Source: Nocardioidaceae bacterium (GTDB taxonomy: Bacteria; Actinomycetota; Actinomycetes; Propionibacteriales; Nocardioidaceae). Taken from it: a stretch of DNA of 64,000 nt. Under the pieces are notes generated by a model, which saw nothing but the letters and a program-made list of their open reading frames with translations, did not search any database and was not told the origin of the DNA. Below are positions 8,949 through 18,691 of this stretch, piece by piece. How positions within the stretch are numbered: position 1 is the stretch's first letter; the number at the start of each line of letters is the position of its first letter. The position numbers and the translations under genes were made by a program. Location: contig CP076053.1 of assembly GCA_018672315.1 (NCBI GenBank), forward strand, positions 3,397,827 to 3,461,826. The letters are read 5' to 3'.

Positions 8949-9995
8949 CTACGAGGCGCGCAGCCCGAGCGAACGCGAGAAGGCTCGGCGCACCGCGAAG
9001 GAGTAGGTCGAGGGAATGTGCCCCAGCTTGTCGCGGAAGACGTAGAGGCGCCGCGAGACGATCGGGCAGCGGTCGCGCAGGCACAGGAAGTCGTTCATGT
9101 TCAGGTACTGTGCGCCGCCTGCCGTCGCCGCACTCGACGTCATGCTCAACAGCTTGAGCGTGTGCGGCGTCAGTCGCTGCTCGCAGCGGCGCATGGAGGC
9201 GTCGCGTCGTTGCGCGCAGCGGCCGGGCTGGGAACGGCGAGTGGTGGAGTCCCCGAGGACGACGACCCGGGCGCCGCTCGCACGCAGCGTCTCGACGGTC
9301 GCTCGGATGCCTTCCTGCCACTGCCGGTCCCACGCGGCACTCCGGCGTGACGGCTCACCGTTGTCGTCGAGCAGCTTGAGCCACGTGTGGGAGGCCACCA
9401 CAACAAGGTCGTGGGCTCCCGCAGCGATCTCGTCAGTCGCCCACCGGGCCCAGTCCGAGCACTCGGTCCACGGCTGTCCCTCGCGGTACTGCTGAGCGCG
9501 ATAGGGCAGACAGCCGTACTTCACGTACGGCTCGATCCGCATCCCGAGGCGCTCGGCCTCGGGCTCCAGACCTGCCAGCCACATCGCCATGTGGGAGTTG
9601 CCCAGCACGGCGACGCTGACCGGGGAGTCGACGGCACCGCGCGGGCACAGCTCATGACGCGACTCGCCACGGTCGGCGGTGCACCGCGGCGGCAGGGTGC
9701 GTACGTCCCGAGCCAGGTCGGCGTCGGCCGGTCGCGTACGTGCCGGGATCGGCCGGCCACGGTCCGCCGCCCTCAGGGCACGCCGCAGAGCCCGCACGAC
9801 ACCGCTGCGCGGCCCCGGGGGTCGTACGTCCACGATCCGCGCAGCCGACGTCTGCTCGGCAGCCGTGGCCGTCGTCGTACCTCCGCCGGTCGAGGTCTGG
9901 TCCGCGGCGAAAGTGGCGGGCGCCCCGCTCGGCAACACGGCCAGCACGACCGCCAGCAGCGCGACCAGTGCGGTCGACGTGACCCGCGCCCTCAC
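8949..9995 (-). CDS. Secreted SGNH-domain protein (paralogue 3)
   Basis: A 348-residue exported protein. The N-terminus has a signal-like segment (STALVALLAVVLAVLPSGAPATFA) followed by a Thr-rich linker. The SGNH domain shows GNSHMAMWLAGL, YVKYGCLPY, PWTECSDWARWATDEI, VVLGDSTTR and a C-terminal block VFRDKLGHIPSTYS carrying the presumed catalytic Asp and His, spaced DxxxH instead of DxxH. The GTG start at 9995 overlaps the stop of the upstream paralogue by GTGA, implying translational coupling. By analogy with SGNH domains fused to acyltransferase-3 it may add or remove acyl groups on surface glycans; no acyltransferase-3 gene is in the window. Confidence 0.85.
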   Translation of the reverse strand: MRARVTSTALVALLAVVLAVLPSGAPATFAADQTSTGGGTTTATAAEQTSAARIVDVRPPGPRSGVVRALRRALRAADRGRPIPARTRPADADLARDVRTLPPRCTADRGESRHELCPRGAVDSPVSVAVLGNSHMAMWLAGLEPEAERLGMRIEPYVKYGCLPYRAQQYREGQPWTECSDWARWATDEIAAGAHDLVVVASHTWLKLLDDNGEPSRRSAAWDRQWQEGIRATVETLRASGARVVVLGDSTTRRSQPGRCAQRRDASMRRCEQRLTPHTLKLLSMTSSAATAGGAQYLNMNDFLCLRDRCPIVSRRLYVFRDKLGHIPSTYSFAVRRAFSRSLGLRAS

Positions 9996-10993
9996 CGACG
10001 CAGTCCGATCGACGTAGCGAAGGCACGACTGATCTGCCGTGAGTACGTCGCCGTCAGGTGCCCCCACTTGTCACGGAAGACGTAGCTGCCGCCCGCGACG
10101 ATCGGGCACCGGTCCTCGATGCAGGTGAAGGCGTTCATGTCGAGGAACTCCGCCCCGCCGCTGGTCGCGCCGCGCTCGGTGAGTCGCAGCAGCTGTCGCG
10201 TACGACCGACCATCGTCACCTCGCACAACCGCATGGTCGGTCCGGGGCGTCGGGCGCAGTCGCCGGGATTGTCCCTGCGCGTGAGTGCGTCGCCGAGCAC
10301 GACGACCCGGTCCGCGGAACGTCCCAGCCGACGTGCGGTGCGCTCCACGCCCGTCTGCCACGTGCGGTCCCACGCACGACCCTTCGGCATCTGACCTCCG
10401 TTGGGTCCCTCGAACTCCAGCCAGGTGTGCGCCGCGGTGACGACCAGGTCGGGCTTCATCCGCTTGATCTTGCGCAGCGCCCAGTCACGCCAGTTCGAGC
10501 ACTCGGGCCACGGGCTGCCCTTGCGCCACATCTCGAACATGTACGGCGCGCAGCCGTACTTGATGAACGGCACGAGGCGGACGCCCTCACGGCGCGCGTG
10601 GTACTCCAGGCCCGCCAACCACATCGCCATCTTGGAGTTTCCGAGCACGACCACCGTGTGGTCGGAGCCGGTGCGTCCGCGGGCGCAGATGCGGTGTCGG
10701 GTCTCGCCCGGGTCCGCGGTGCACGCGGGGGAGAGGGTGCGGGTGTCACCCACGAGGTCGACACGGCCCGGTTCGGTGCCCGCAGGGATGCGGCGGTTCG
10801 CGTCGGCGGCGCGCAACGCGCGACGCAGGTCGCGGACGACCGCGCTGCGCGCCCCGGGCGGCGTCGCCGAGAAGGTGGACCCGGACGACGGTGCGTCCGC
10901 AGCCTGCGCGGTGACCGGCAACAGCGGCAGCCACAGGGCGAGCACCACGAGAGGCACGAGCGTGAGCCGGCGTACGGTAGGACGAGAAGTCAC
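9992..10993 (-). CDS. Secreted SGNH-domain protein (paralogue 2)
   Basis: A 333-residue exported protein, closely similar along its length to the downstream paralogue and to the gene at the left edge. A signal peptide (LTLVPLVVLALWLPLLPVTAQA) ends with an AQA cleavage-like site. SGNH blocks are GNSKMAMWLAGL (the usual GDSH is changed at both Asp and His), IKYGCAPY, PWPECSNWRDWAL, VVLGDALTR and VFRDKWGHLTATYS. The GTG start at 10993 is chosen because GGGAGC lies 3 bases before it and the basic signal-peptide start follows. It sits 75 bases downstream of the sortase on the same strand and is coupled to the next gene. Loss of block-I residues raises doubt about hydrolase activity. Confidence 0.85.
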   Translation of the reverse strand: MTSRPTVRRLTLVPLVVLALWLPLLPVTAQAADAPSSGSTFSATPPGARSAVVRDLRRALRAADANRRIPAGTEPGRVDLVGDTRTLSPACTADPGETRHRICARGRTGSDHTVVVLGNSKMAMWLAGLEYHARREGVRLVPFIKYGCAPYMFEMWRKGSPWPECSNWRDWALRKIKRMKPDLVVTAAHTWLEFEGPNGGQMPKGRAWDRTWQTGVERTARRLGRSADRVVVLGDALTRRDNPGDCARRPGPTMRLCEVTMVGRTRQLLRLTERGATSGGAEFLDMNAFTCIEDRCPIVAGGSYVFRDKWGHLTATYSRQISRAFATSIGLRR

Positions 10994-11068
10994 GGGGCTC
11001 CCGAGGGCGACGTGAGGCTGGCCGAGGCCAGTGGGCCGCACGAGGGTACCCCTCCGCGAGCGTGGAGG

Positions 11069-11824
11069 TCAGCCCTCGATGGTGCGGACGAGCACACCGA
11101 TCTTGTCGATGCGGTTCTCGGGGTTGTCGAACTCGTCCGACCAGTAGTTGCCCTCGGCGTGGTCCTCCAGCGTCCGGCACGTCGACAGCGTCACCATCGC
11201 GCGGGTCGGCTCGACGCCCGGTCGACCGGGGACGGCGGCGCGCTGCTCGCGCAGCGACTCGGCGCTGCGGAAGCTGGTGATGCGGGTGCGGCGCACCGCG
11301 TACACGTAGGTCGTGTCCCCGGCCGCGACGCGGATGCGGTCCCCCCGACCGAGGTCGGGCAGGTACTGGAAGATGCCGCCGGCCGAGAGCCGGTGGGCGG
11401 TGACCTGGTAGTTGCCGACACCGCCGGGCCCGGCGCCGCCGCGGGGCCCGGTGGGGCTGGCCGCGACGCCGCCGTTCCGGATGTCGGTGCCCTCGGCGTC
11501 GTCGGTGAACCCGCGGTAGGACACGACCTGCACGTCCCGGATGCCCAGCGCGGGGATGCTCAGCAGCGCGTCACGGGCGCGGCCGTCCGAGGGCTGAGCC
11601 TTCGGTGGTTCCAGGTCGTCAGCCGGTACGGCCTCGGGCGTGGCCTCGATCGGTGTCGCCTCAGGGGCCGGCTCCTCCACCGCGGCCGTGTCCACCGTCC
11701 GCACGGTCTCGTCCGGCCCGGCGTCCGACGCGGTGTTCGGCCCGGCGTCCGCGCAGCCCAGCACAGGCGCGAGCACCGCGGCGGCGGCGAGGGCGCGCAC
11801 CCGCGAACCGGACATGACGGACAT
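11069..11824 (-). CDS. Class E-type sortase, lipoprotein
   Basis: A 251-residue sortase-family transpeptidase, which would attach or process surface proteins. A lipobox LAPVLGC puts the lipidated Cys at residue 24, which is unusual since sortases normally use a transmembrane anchor. A long acidic, Pro/Glu-rich linker (about 28-80) precedes the barrel. Catalytic residues are His144 in VTAHRLSAGG, Cys216 in VTLSTCRT and Arg238 in PENRID. The start is ATG 11824, 7 bases after a TACGCT box on the minus strand. Two SGNH proteins follow on the same strand. No sortase substrate with an LPXTG-like tail was seen in the window. Confidence 0.87.
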   Translation of the reverse strand: MSVMSGSRVRALAAAAVLAPVLGCADAGPNTASDAGPDETVRTVDTAAVEEPAPEATPIEATPEAVPADDLEPPKAQPSDGRARDALLSIPALGIRDVQVVSYRGFTDDAEGTDIRNGGVAASPTGPRGGAGPGGVGNYQVTAHRLSAGGIFQYLPDLGRGDRIRVAAGDTTYVYAVRRTRITSFRSAESLREQRAAVPGRPGVEPTRAMVTLSTCRTLEDHAEGNYWSDEFDNPENRIDKIGVLVRTIEG

Positions 11825-11882
11825 GACCTCGAGCGTACGCAGACCGCGGTTGCCCAGCGGCCGCCCGCCACCGCGCAGCGCC

Positions 11883-11888
11883 TAGGGT
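11883..11888 (+). promoter_or_regulatory. -10 box TAGGGT for leaderless hydrolase gene
   Basis: TAGGGT, 7 bases, GTG 11896. A TACGCT box for the divergent sortase lies at 11832-11837 on the minus strand, so two leaderless promoters sit back to back within about 60 bases. Confidence 0.6.
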
Positions 11889-11895
11889 TCGTCCC

Positions 11896-12699
11896 GTGGC
11901 CGAGCACGAGCACCGCGACGACCCGCTCCACGTCCGCGAGATCGGGGACTCCGGCGAGCGGGTGATCTTCCTGCACGGCCTGTTCGGGCAGGGCAAGAAC
12001 TTCACGACCATCGCGAAGGACCTGCGGCCCGACCTGCGCTCGACCCTCGTCGATCTCCCCAACCACGGTCGGTCCGCGTGGACGGACTCCGTCGACTACG
12101 TCGCCACCGCGGACGTCATCGCTGCCTGGTGGCGTGAGACGTACGCCGAGCCCGCACACCTCGTGGGTCACTCCATGGGCGGCAAGGTCGCGATGGTGCT
12201 CGCGCTGCGGCACCCCGATCTCGTGGACCGTCTGGTGGTGGTCGACATCAGCCCCACGCAGAGCGAGGGCACGGGTGAGTCCGGGGAGTTCGCGCACCTG
12301 CTCGACTCGCTGGCCGCCCTCGACCTCGCGACGCTCGAGCGTCGCGGTGAGGCCGACGAACGACTCGCGGAGCGGGTCGACGACGCCCGCGTACGCGGGT
12401 TCCTCCTGCAGAACCTGCACCAGCAGGGCGAGGAGTTCTCCTGGCGCGCGAACCTCGACCTGCTGCGGGAGGGACTCCCCGTGATCGGCGGCTTCCCCGA
12501 GCTCGACGCGACCTTCGACCACCCCGTGCTGTGGATCGCGGGGGAGCGGTCCGACTACGTCCAGGACGCGCACGACCCGGCGATGCGGGCGCTGTTCCCG
12601 CGGACGCGCCAGCTCACCATCAAGGGCGCCGGTCACTGGGTGCACGCGGAGCGCCCCGAGGCATTCACCGCGTCGCTGCGGGTCTTCCTGACTGCCTGA
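11896..12699 (+). CDS. Alpha/beta hydrolase (YbfF-like esterase)
   Basis: A 267-residue cytoplasmic alpha/beta hydrolase. Motifs are the oxyanion segment VIFLHGLFGQGKNF near 20-30, the nucleophile elbow VGHSMGGKVAM with Ser near 96, and the terminal His in KGAGHWVHAERPE. The overall layout and the KNF after the HG segment resemble the YbfF/ABHD11-type esterases acting on small acyl esters. GTG 11896 follows a TAGGGT box at 7 bases. Its 3' end overlaps the convergent hydrolase by 35 bases. The substrate is unknown. Confidence 0.9.
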   Translation: MAEHEHRDDPLHVREIGDSGERVIFLHGLFGQGKNFTTIAKDLRPDLRSTLVDLPNHGRSAWTDSVDYVATADVIAAWWRETYAEPAHLVGHSMGGKVAMVLALRHPDLVDRLVVVDISPTQSEGTGESGEFAHLLDSLAALDLATLERRGEADERLAERVDDARVRGFLLQNLHQQGEEFSWRANLDLLREGLPVIGGFPELDATFDHPVLWIAGERSDYVQDAHDPAMRALFPRTRQLTIKGAGHWVHAERPEAFTASLRVFLTA

Positions 12700-13510
12700 G
12701 GCCGCCCTCGACCGCGGTCTCCAGCTGCGCGCGGAACCGCGCCGGCCAGGTCGCGACGTGCGCGGGTGACTCGGCGACCACCAGCTCGCTCCCCGCGATC
12801 AGCGACTGCAGACGTCGGGCCGAGTCCAGGGGGTGGGTCGGGTCCTCGGTCCACGCGAGCAGCAGCGTCGGCACCCTCAGACCGGCGACGGCCTCGGGCG
12901 CGGGAAGGTCGCTGAGCGCGGCGCCGCGCAGCACCGTCGGGAGCAGCTCGGCGGCGACGTCGGGCGGGGTGAGCGGGTGGTCGGCCACCGCCGGGGGTCG
13001 CGGTGCCAGCTCGCCCGCCGCGAGGAACGCCTCGACGCCCTCTGTCTCGACGAGTCGGGCGGACTCCTCGTACGAGGCCGCCTGCGCGGCCCGCGACTCC
13101 CAGACCGTCGGAGGGACGGTGAGGGTGAGACCGGTGAACCGCTCCGGCTCGCGCACCGCGGCGTGCAACAGCGTGGCCGCACCCATCGACGGCCCGACGC
13201 CGTGCACGGGTTGGTCCCCGAAGGTCAGGTCGAGGACCTCGAGCAGATCGCTCGCCAGGTGCTCCCAGGCGAAGTCCGCGGGTCGGTCGGTCCCGTCGAG
13301 GGCGCCGGTGGAGCGACCGTGACCTCGCGCGTCGTAGGACAGCACGCGCGCTCGTGACGCGTCCTGCACGACCTCGCGGGCCAGGTCCAGCCCCAGCTGG
13401 GTCTCGCGCAGCCTGCTGGAGGTCAGCCCGTGCAGCTGCACGACCGCCGGGCCGCTGCGTCCCTGCACGTCGCGGGCGAGACGCGCGTCGCGGACCGTCA
13501 GGGAAGGCAT
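12665..13510 (-). CDS. Alpha/beta hydrolase
   Basis: A 281-residue alpha/beta hydrolase of the epoxide-hydrolase/haloperoxidase-like group. Visible features are VVQLHGLTSSR (oxyanion region), VLSYDARGHGRS, the nucleophile elbow GVGPSMGAATLL with Ser in the GxSxG-like position (GPSMG), the acid in LLLAWTEDPTHP and the terminal His in VAESPAHVATWP. ATG 13510 is chosen because a TACGCT box lies 5 bases upstream on the minus strand and the family N-terminus (MPSLTVRDARL) starts here; a longer in-frame extension lacks these features. Convergent overlap with the preceding plus-strand hydrolase is 35 bases. No specific substrate is suggested. Confidence 0.88.
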   Translation of the reverse strand: MPSLTVRDARLARDVQGRSGPAVVQLHGLTSSRLRETQLGLDLAREVVQDASRARVLSYDARGHGRSTGALDGTDRPADFAWEHLASDLLEVLDLTFGDQPVHGVGPSMGAATLLHAAVREPERFTGLTLTVPPTVWESRAAQAASYEESARLVETEGVEAFLAAGELAPRPPAVADHPLTPPDVAAELLPTVLRGAALSDLPAPEAVAGLRVPTLLLAWTEDPTHPLDSARRLQSLIAGSELVVAESPAHVATWPARFRAQLETAVEGGLRQSGRPAATR

Positions 13511-13596
13511 GGTCCAGCGTAGGACCGGTCCGCCCTCATCCCGACACCCCGCGTGCCGATCGTGAGCGAGCACACGTACGCAGCCGGTCCGGCACC

Positions 13597-13602
13597 TAGA
13601 GT
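13597..13602 (+). promoter_or_regulatory. -10 box TAGAGT for leaderless acyltransferase gene
   Basis: TAGAGT, 6 bases, GTG 13609. The box for the divergent hydrolase (TACGCT, minus) is at 13516-13521. Confidence 0.55.
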
Positions 13603-13608
13603 GACGAC

Positions 13609-14960
13609 GTGCGGCTGACGAGCGTGGCCCTGATGACGCTGCCCGCCGGGCGCGTGCACGGCCTCACGCTGACGTGCCGGCGCGGCACCGAGACCCTGCC
13701 GATCTCCTTCGACCAGCGACGTCATGTCGGTCTCGTCGACCGCCCCGGGTCCTGGATGGCCGTCTCCGCGCGACTCCCACGCGACACGCCCGGTGGCACC
13801 CCGGGTGAGACCCCCGGTCGTCTGGCTGCCGCGTGGCTCGCCGTGGTCGCCCGGCACCCGACCTTCCGTTCGGCGTTCGCCCGCACGGATGACCGGCTGC
13901 TGCTGCACCGGCTGGAGGTGCTCGACGCGCACTGGGTCGATCACGGCGCGGGTGAGGACGAGGAGCAGACGCGCCACCTGGTGCGGCAGGTGCTCGACGC
14001 GACCTGCCGACCGTACGCGGAGCCGTCACACCGTCTGCTGCTCATCGACCCGCACGACGCGGCCGAGTCCCCCGTGGTCGTCGTCGGGTCCGACCACGCC
14101 CACGTCGACATGTGGTCGATGCTCGTGGTGCTGCGTGACCTCGTGACCGCCTGGGCCGACGGCCCCGACCGCCTCGGTCCGCGTGCCGCGGACTTCGCGG
14201 ACCACACCTCCGCGCTCGCGGCCCTGCCGCCCGCGCCGGCGTCCGTACGCCACCGTTGGTGGCGCGCCCTCGCCGCCGGGGGCGACGCCATGCCGTGCTT
14301 CCCCCTGCCGCTCGGCGAGGTGACCGCGCCCGTGCCCGAACGGCTCGTCGTGCGCGACGTCCTCGACGCCGACGAGGCAGCGGACCTCGAGGCGTACGCG
14401 CGCGCGCCCACGGCGCCCGCCCGGCCACCGTGGCCGTCTCGGTGATGACGGCGGTGACCCGGGACCTCGCGCAGGCACCGCTGCGGGCGCTGTTCCCCGT
14501 GCACAGCCGGCACGACGCGGGGTGGCACGACGCGGTCGGGTGGTTCATCACCAACTCGGTGCTGGAGGTCGCGGACCCCGACCTGGATGCGTCCGGGGAG
14601 GCCCTCGCGGCCGCGGTCGTGCTCGGGTCGTGGCCGTTGGCCGACGTGCTCGCCCCGTACGGCGACATGCCCGTGGCCCCCGGGCTGTTCGCCCTGTCCT
14701 GGCTGGACCTGCGACGGCTCCCCGTCGACGTCGACACCCTCGCCCTGGACGCACAGTTCGTGGGCGCCGTGATCGAGACCGACGGCGTCATGGTCTGGTT
14801 CGTCCTGACCGCCGCGGGCCTGCACCTGCGCTGCCGCTACCCCGGCACGCCGGAGGCCGAGCAGTCGGTGACCGCGTGGCTCGACGCCGTCGTCGCGGGT
14901 CTGCGTTCCGTCGCCCACGGCGAGCGGACTGTCGCCGTCGCCGAGCTCGTCGAGGGGTGA
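13609..14960 (+). pseudogene. Condensation/PapA-type acyltransferase, frameshifted
   Basis: Two overlapping reading frames together make one protein of about 450 residues, the usual size for condensation-domain acyltransferases (PapA/wax-ester-synthase superfamily). The first frame (13609-14445) carries VVGSDHAHVDMWSMLVVLRDL, a variant of the HHxxxD active-site motif keeping the second His and the Asp. The second frame continues the same fold from about 14408 to 14960 (ATVAVSVMTAVTRDL, LRALFPVHSR, FALSWLDLRRLPVDVDTL). The natural join is EAYAR to AHGARPATVA, at the alternating CG run 14397-14407; removing one CG dinucleotide restores the frame. This could be a true mutation, slippage-based phase variation, or a sequencing error. 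It would acylate an unknown alcohol or amine. Confidence 0.8.
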
Positions 14961-14968
14961 GCCGCCGG

Positions 14969-15457
14969 TCAGCCGACCGGCGGACCGACCAGGAGAGCGA
15001 CGCCGGTGAGCACCGCCACGCCGGCGACGCCGACCAGCAGCCCCCGGCCGGGGTGGCGTACGCCCGGTGCCAGCAGCCTGTCGAGCCGCGTCGTCGGCGC
15101 CTCCGTGCGGAGACGCCACCGCTCGGGCAAGGCGCCCCGTCGCTCGAGGACCAGGTCGACGGGCACGGTGACCAGCGGGGGGATGCTGCTCGCCAGCACC
15201 AGCACCGTCCGACGCAGACCCCACCGTGCATCGATCGCGACGGCGACCGTCGTGACGACGAACGCGATGAAGGCGATGCCGTGCAGCATGCCCCCGACCG
15301 ACACCACGGCGTCCGTGGTCTCGCTGACGTACTTCAGGTACATGCCGACCAGCAGCAGCGTCCACGTCACGGCCTCGGTCACCGCGACGACCCGGAAGAG
15401 CCGGCGCGGGGCCGGTGCGGCGCGGTCGGTGCCCACCTCAGCGGTGGAGTGGCTCAT
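14969..15457 (-). CDS. DUF3817-type membrane protein
   Basis: A 162-residue membrane protein. The segment RLFRVVAVTEAVTWTLLLVGMYLKYV followed by GGMLHGIAFIAFVVTTVAVAID and TVLVLASSIPPLVTVPVDLVLERR matches the DUF3817 pattern, with conserved Glu in the first helix and His in the second. A fourth hydrophobic stretch ends the protein. The ATG at 15457 overlaps the stop of the upstream TPR gene by ATGA, so the two are translationally coupled. The function is unknown. It is convergent with the acyltransferase with 8 bases between stops. Confidence 0.85.
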   Translation of the reverse strand: MSHSTAEVGTDRAAPAPRRLFRVVAVTEAVTWTLLLVGMYLKYVSETTDAVVSVGGMLHGIAFIAFVVTTVAVAIDARWGLRRTVLVLASSIPPLVTVPVDLVLERRGALPERWRLRTEAPTTRLDRLLAPGVRHPGRGLLVGVAGVAVLTGVALLVGPPVG

Positions 15458-15879
15458 GCGCCGGCCTTCACGGCGGCCTCGACCCGGCGGACGGCAGCCC
15501 CGTGCACCGCGTCGCCCGTCATGGCCTCGGCCAGACGCAGGTGCGGCAACGCCTCGGCCTGCCGCGACTGCCGCTCGAGGCTGCGTCCGAGTGCGTGACG
15601 CGCCCACGCGTCGCTCGGGTCGTCCTCGACGAGACGGGTGAGCTCGGACTCCGCCCGTTCCAGCTGCGCCCGCATCAGGAACGCCCAGGCGCGCAGGGAC
15701 CGGAGGCCACGGTCGGCGGGGGAGACGTCCAAGGCCGGCTCGATGATCTCGAGCGCCGCGGCGGGCTCACGCTCGACCAGGAGCGCGTGCGCGTCACGGT
15801 AGGTGGACCCCGGACTTCCTGCCCCGGCGGAGCCCGATGACAGGGGGGAGAGGGAGGCGTACTCGTCGGCGTCGCTCAC
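15454..15879 (-). CDS. Small TPR-like protein
   Basis: A 141-residue soluble protein made mostly of tetratricopeptide-like helical pairs: TYRDAHALLVEREPAAALEIIEPAL, then GLRSLRAWAFLMRAQLERAESELTRLVEDDP, then AWARHALGRSLERQSRQAEALPHLRLAEAM, with typical small residues at turn positions. It is probably a protein-interaction module. The GTG start at 15879 lies 8 bases after a TACGTT box on the minus strand. It is coupled by ATGA overlap to the membrane protein downstream, so the pair may act together. Confidence 0.82.
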   Translation of the reverse strand: MSDADEYASLSPLSSGSAGAGSPGSTYRDAHALLVEREPAAALEIIEPALDVSPADRGLRSLRAWAFLMRAQLERAESELTRLVEDDPSDAWARHALGRSLERQSRQAEALPHLRLAEAMTGDAVHGAAVRRVEAAVKAGA

Positions 15880-15907
15880 GCCGGTCGAACGTACGCGGCG
15901 ACCCGAG

Positions 15908-16828
15908 CTATTCCACGGGGCGTGGGGCGAGCGCGTCCGTCCGTCGGAGCTCCGCGCGACAAGCGCGCTCGAGACGACGTTGCGTACGCCACCGCGTGAG
16001 GACCCCCGGTGTCGCACCGAGTCCCACCACACCTCGCGCCCCGACGACGTGCAGGTCCGAGCCCTCCCGAGGCCCGTGCCAGGACCACTGGCTCCACCGC
16101 TCGCGGTCCGGCGACTGCGCGCGGCCGTACAGCGTCGCGGGTCCGTCGGGGACCGCAGCACGCGGCGCATCGAGAGGAGTCGGACCACGGTGGTCGGTGG
16201 TGAGCCCGTCCGGCCTCGGCACCGCAGCGAGATCCAGCGGCCCTCCCGCCCGGGAACCCGCCCCCTCTGCGTCGACGACGAGCAGGTGATCCGCGGCAGC
16301 GGTGACCGGGAGGTCCCGTACGGACCGCGGGTGCAGCCGCACCAGCAGCCGCGGGAGGTACCACCAGTGCTCCCGGCGGAGGATCGGCGAGTCGGCGAGC
16401 AGCCGCGACGGCGGCCACCGTCGCAGCTCTTGGTCGAGCAGCCGGTCGACGAACTCGTGCCCCTCGGTGTCCGGGTCGACGTCGACATCGCACTCCAGCG
16501 CACGCCGCACGGCGACCTCGCCCGCGACCGCCTCCAGCACCAGCGTCGCCCGTCCGCCCGTCGCCAGCGAGCGGGCGTCGGCCGCCTCCGCGTACGTCAG
16601 CGCGATAACCAGCGTGCCGGCTGACGGTCCCTCCCTCGTGGCGTCGGCTGCGGTGTCGAGGAGGGGGAGCACCCCGCGTACGCGAGGCCACGGGCCGTCG
16701 GCGTCTGCGGGACGCCACGCGAGGTCGGCGAGTCCACCGCGACGGGCGGCGCGGACGGCGTCGGCGACCACGGTGGGCTCAGCGGGCTCAGCGGGCTCAG
16801 TGGGGTCGGAGGGGTCGACAGGGGGCAC
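15908..16828 (-). CDS. Uncharacterised protein, possible FMN-binding split barrel
   Basis: A 306-residue protein of unknown function. After a short Asp/Glu-Pro repeat (DPSDPTEPAEPAEPT, encoded by a 9-base tandem repeat) comes a segment DLAWRPADADGPWPRVRGVLPLLDT and TLVIALTYAEAADARSLA that resembles the pyridoxamine-phosphate-oxidase-like flavin-binding barrel found in actinobacterial hypothetical proteins; the match is weak. The centre (RREHWWYLPRLLVRLHPRSV) is aromatic and basic. GTG 16828 is placed by a TACGGT box 6 bases upstream. It is divergent from cstA across 128 bases. The family call is a guess. Confidence 0.7.
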   Translation of the reverse strand: MPPVDPSDPTEPAEPAEPTVVADAVRAARRGGLADLAWRPADADGPWPRVRGVLPLLDTAADATREGPSAGTLVIALTYAEAADARSLATGGRATLVLEAVAGEVAVRRALECDVDVDPDTEGHEFVDRLLDQELRRWPPSRLLADSPILRREHWWYLPRLLVRLHPRSVRDLPVTAAADHLLVVDAEGAGSRAGGPLDLAAVPRPDGLTTDHRGPTPLDAPRAAVPDGPATLYGRAQSPDRERWSQWSWHGPREGSDLHVVGARGVVGLGATPGVLTRWRTQRRLERACRAELRRTDALAPRPVE

Positions 16829-16834
16829 CTGTCC

Positions 16835-16840
16835 ACCGTA
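16835..16840 (-). promoter_or_regulatory. -10 box TACGGT for leaderless minus-strand gene
   Basis: On the minus strand TACGGT, then GGACAG, then GTG 16828. No Shine-Dalgarno sequence. Confidence 0.55.
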
Positions 16841-16867
16841 GGGGGCCGCTCGTCCACCCCCCGGGTG

Positions 16868-16911
16868 TTGCGTGACGGGCACCACTCGTTGCAGAGTGCA
16901 TCGTCCGATGC
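16868..16911 (+). promoter_or_regulatory. Candidate cstA promoter with palindrome at the start site
   Basis: TTGCGT (16868-16873) and CAGAGT (16892-16897) are 18 bases apart and could be -35 and -10. Directly after the -10 box comes the palindrome GCATCG-TC-CGATGC (16898-16911), which could be an operator at the start site or a small hairpin in the 5' leader. cstA itself begins at 16957 with a good ribosome binding site. Confidence 0.4.
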
Positions 16912-16956
16912 GTGAGCCCGGCACCCGCCGGCCGCGTGCGGCCAGGAGGGGATCTC

Positions 16957-18684
<1,728 letters not shown>

Positions 18685-18691
18685 GGCGCCC

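Noticed and set aside
16770-16815. Short tandem repeat GGGCTCAGC
   Set aside because: It only encodes the Glu-Pro-Ala run at the N-terminus of the 15908-16828 protein; ordinary low-complexity coding sequence.
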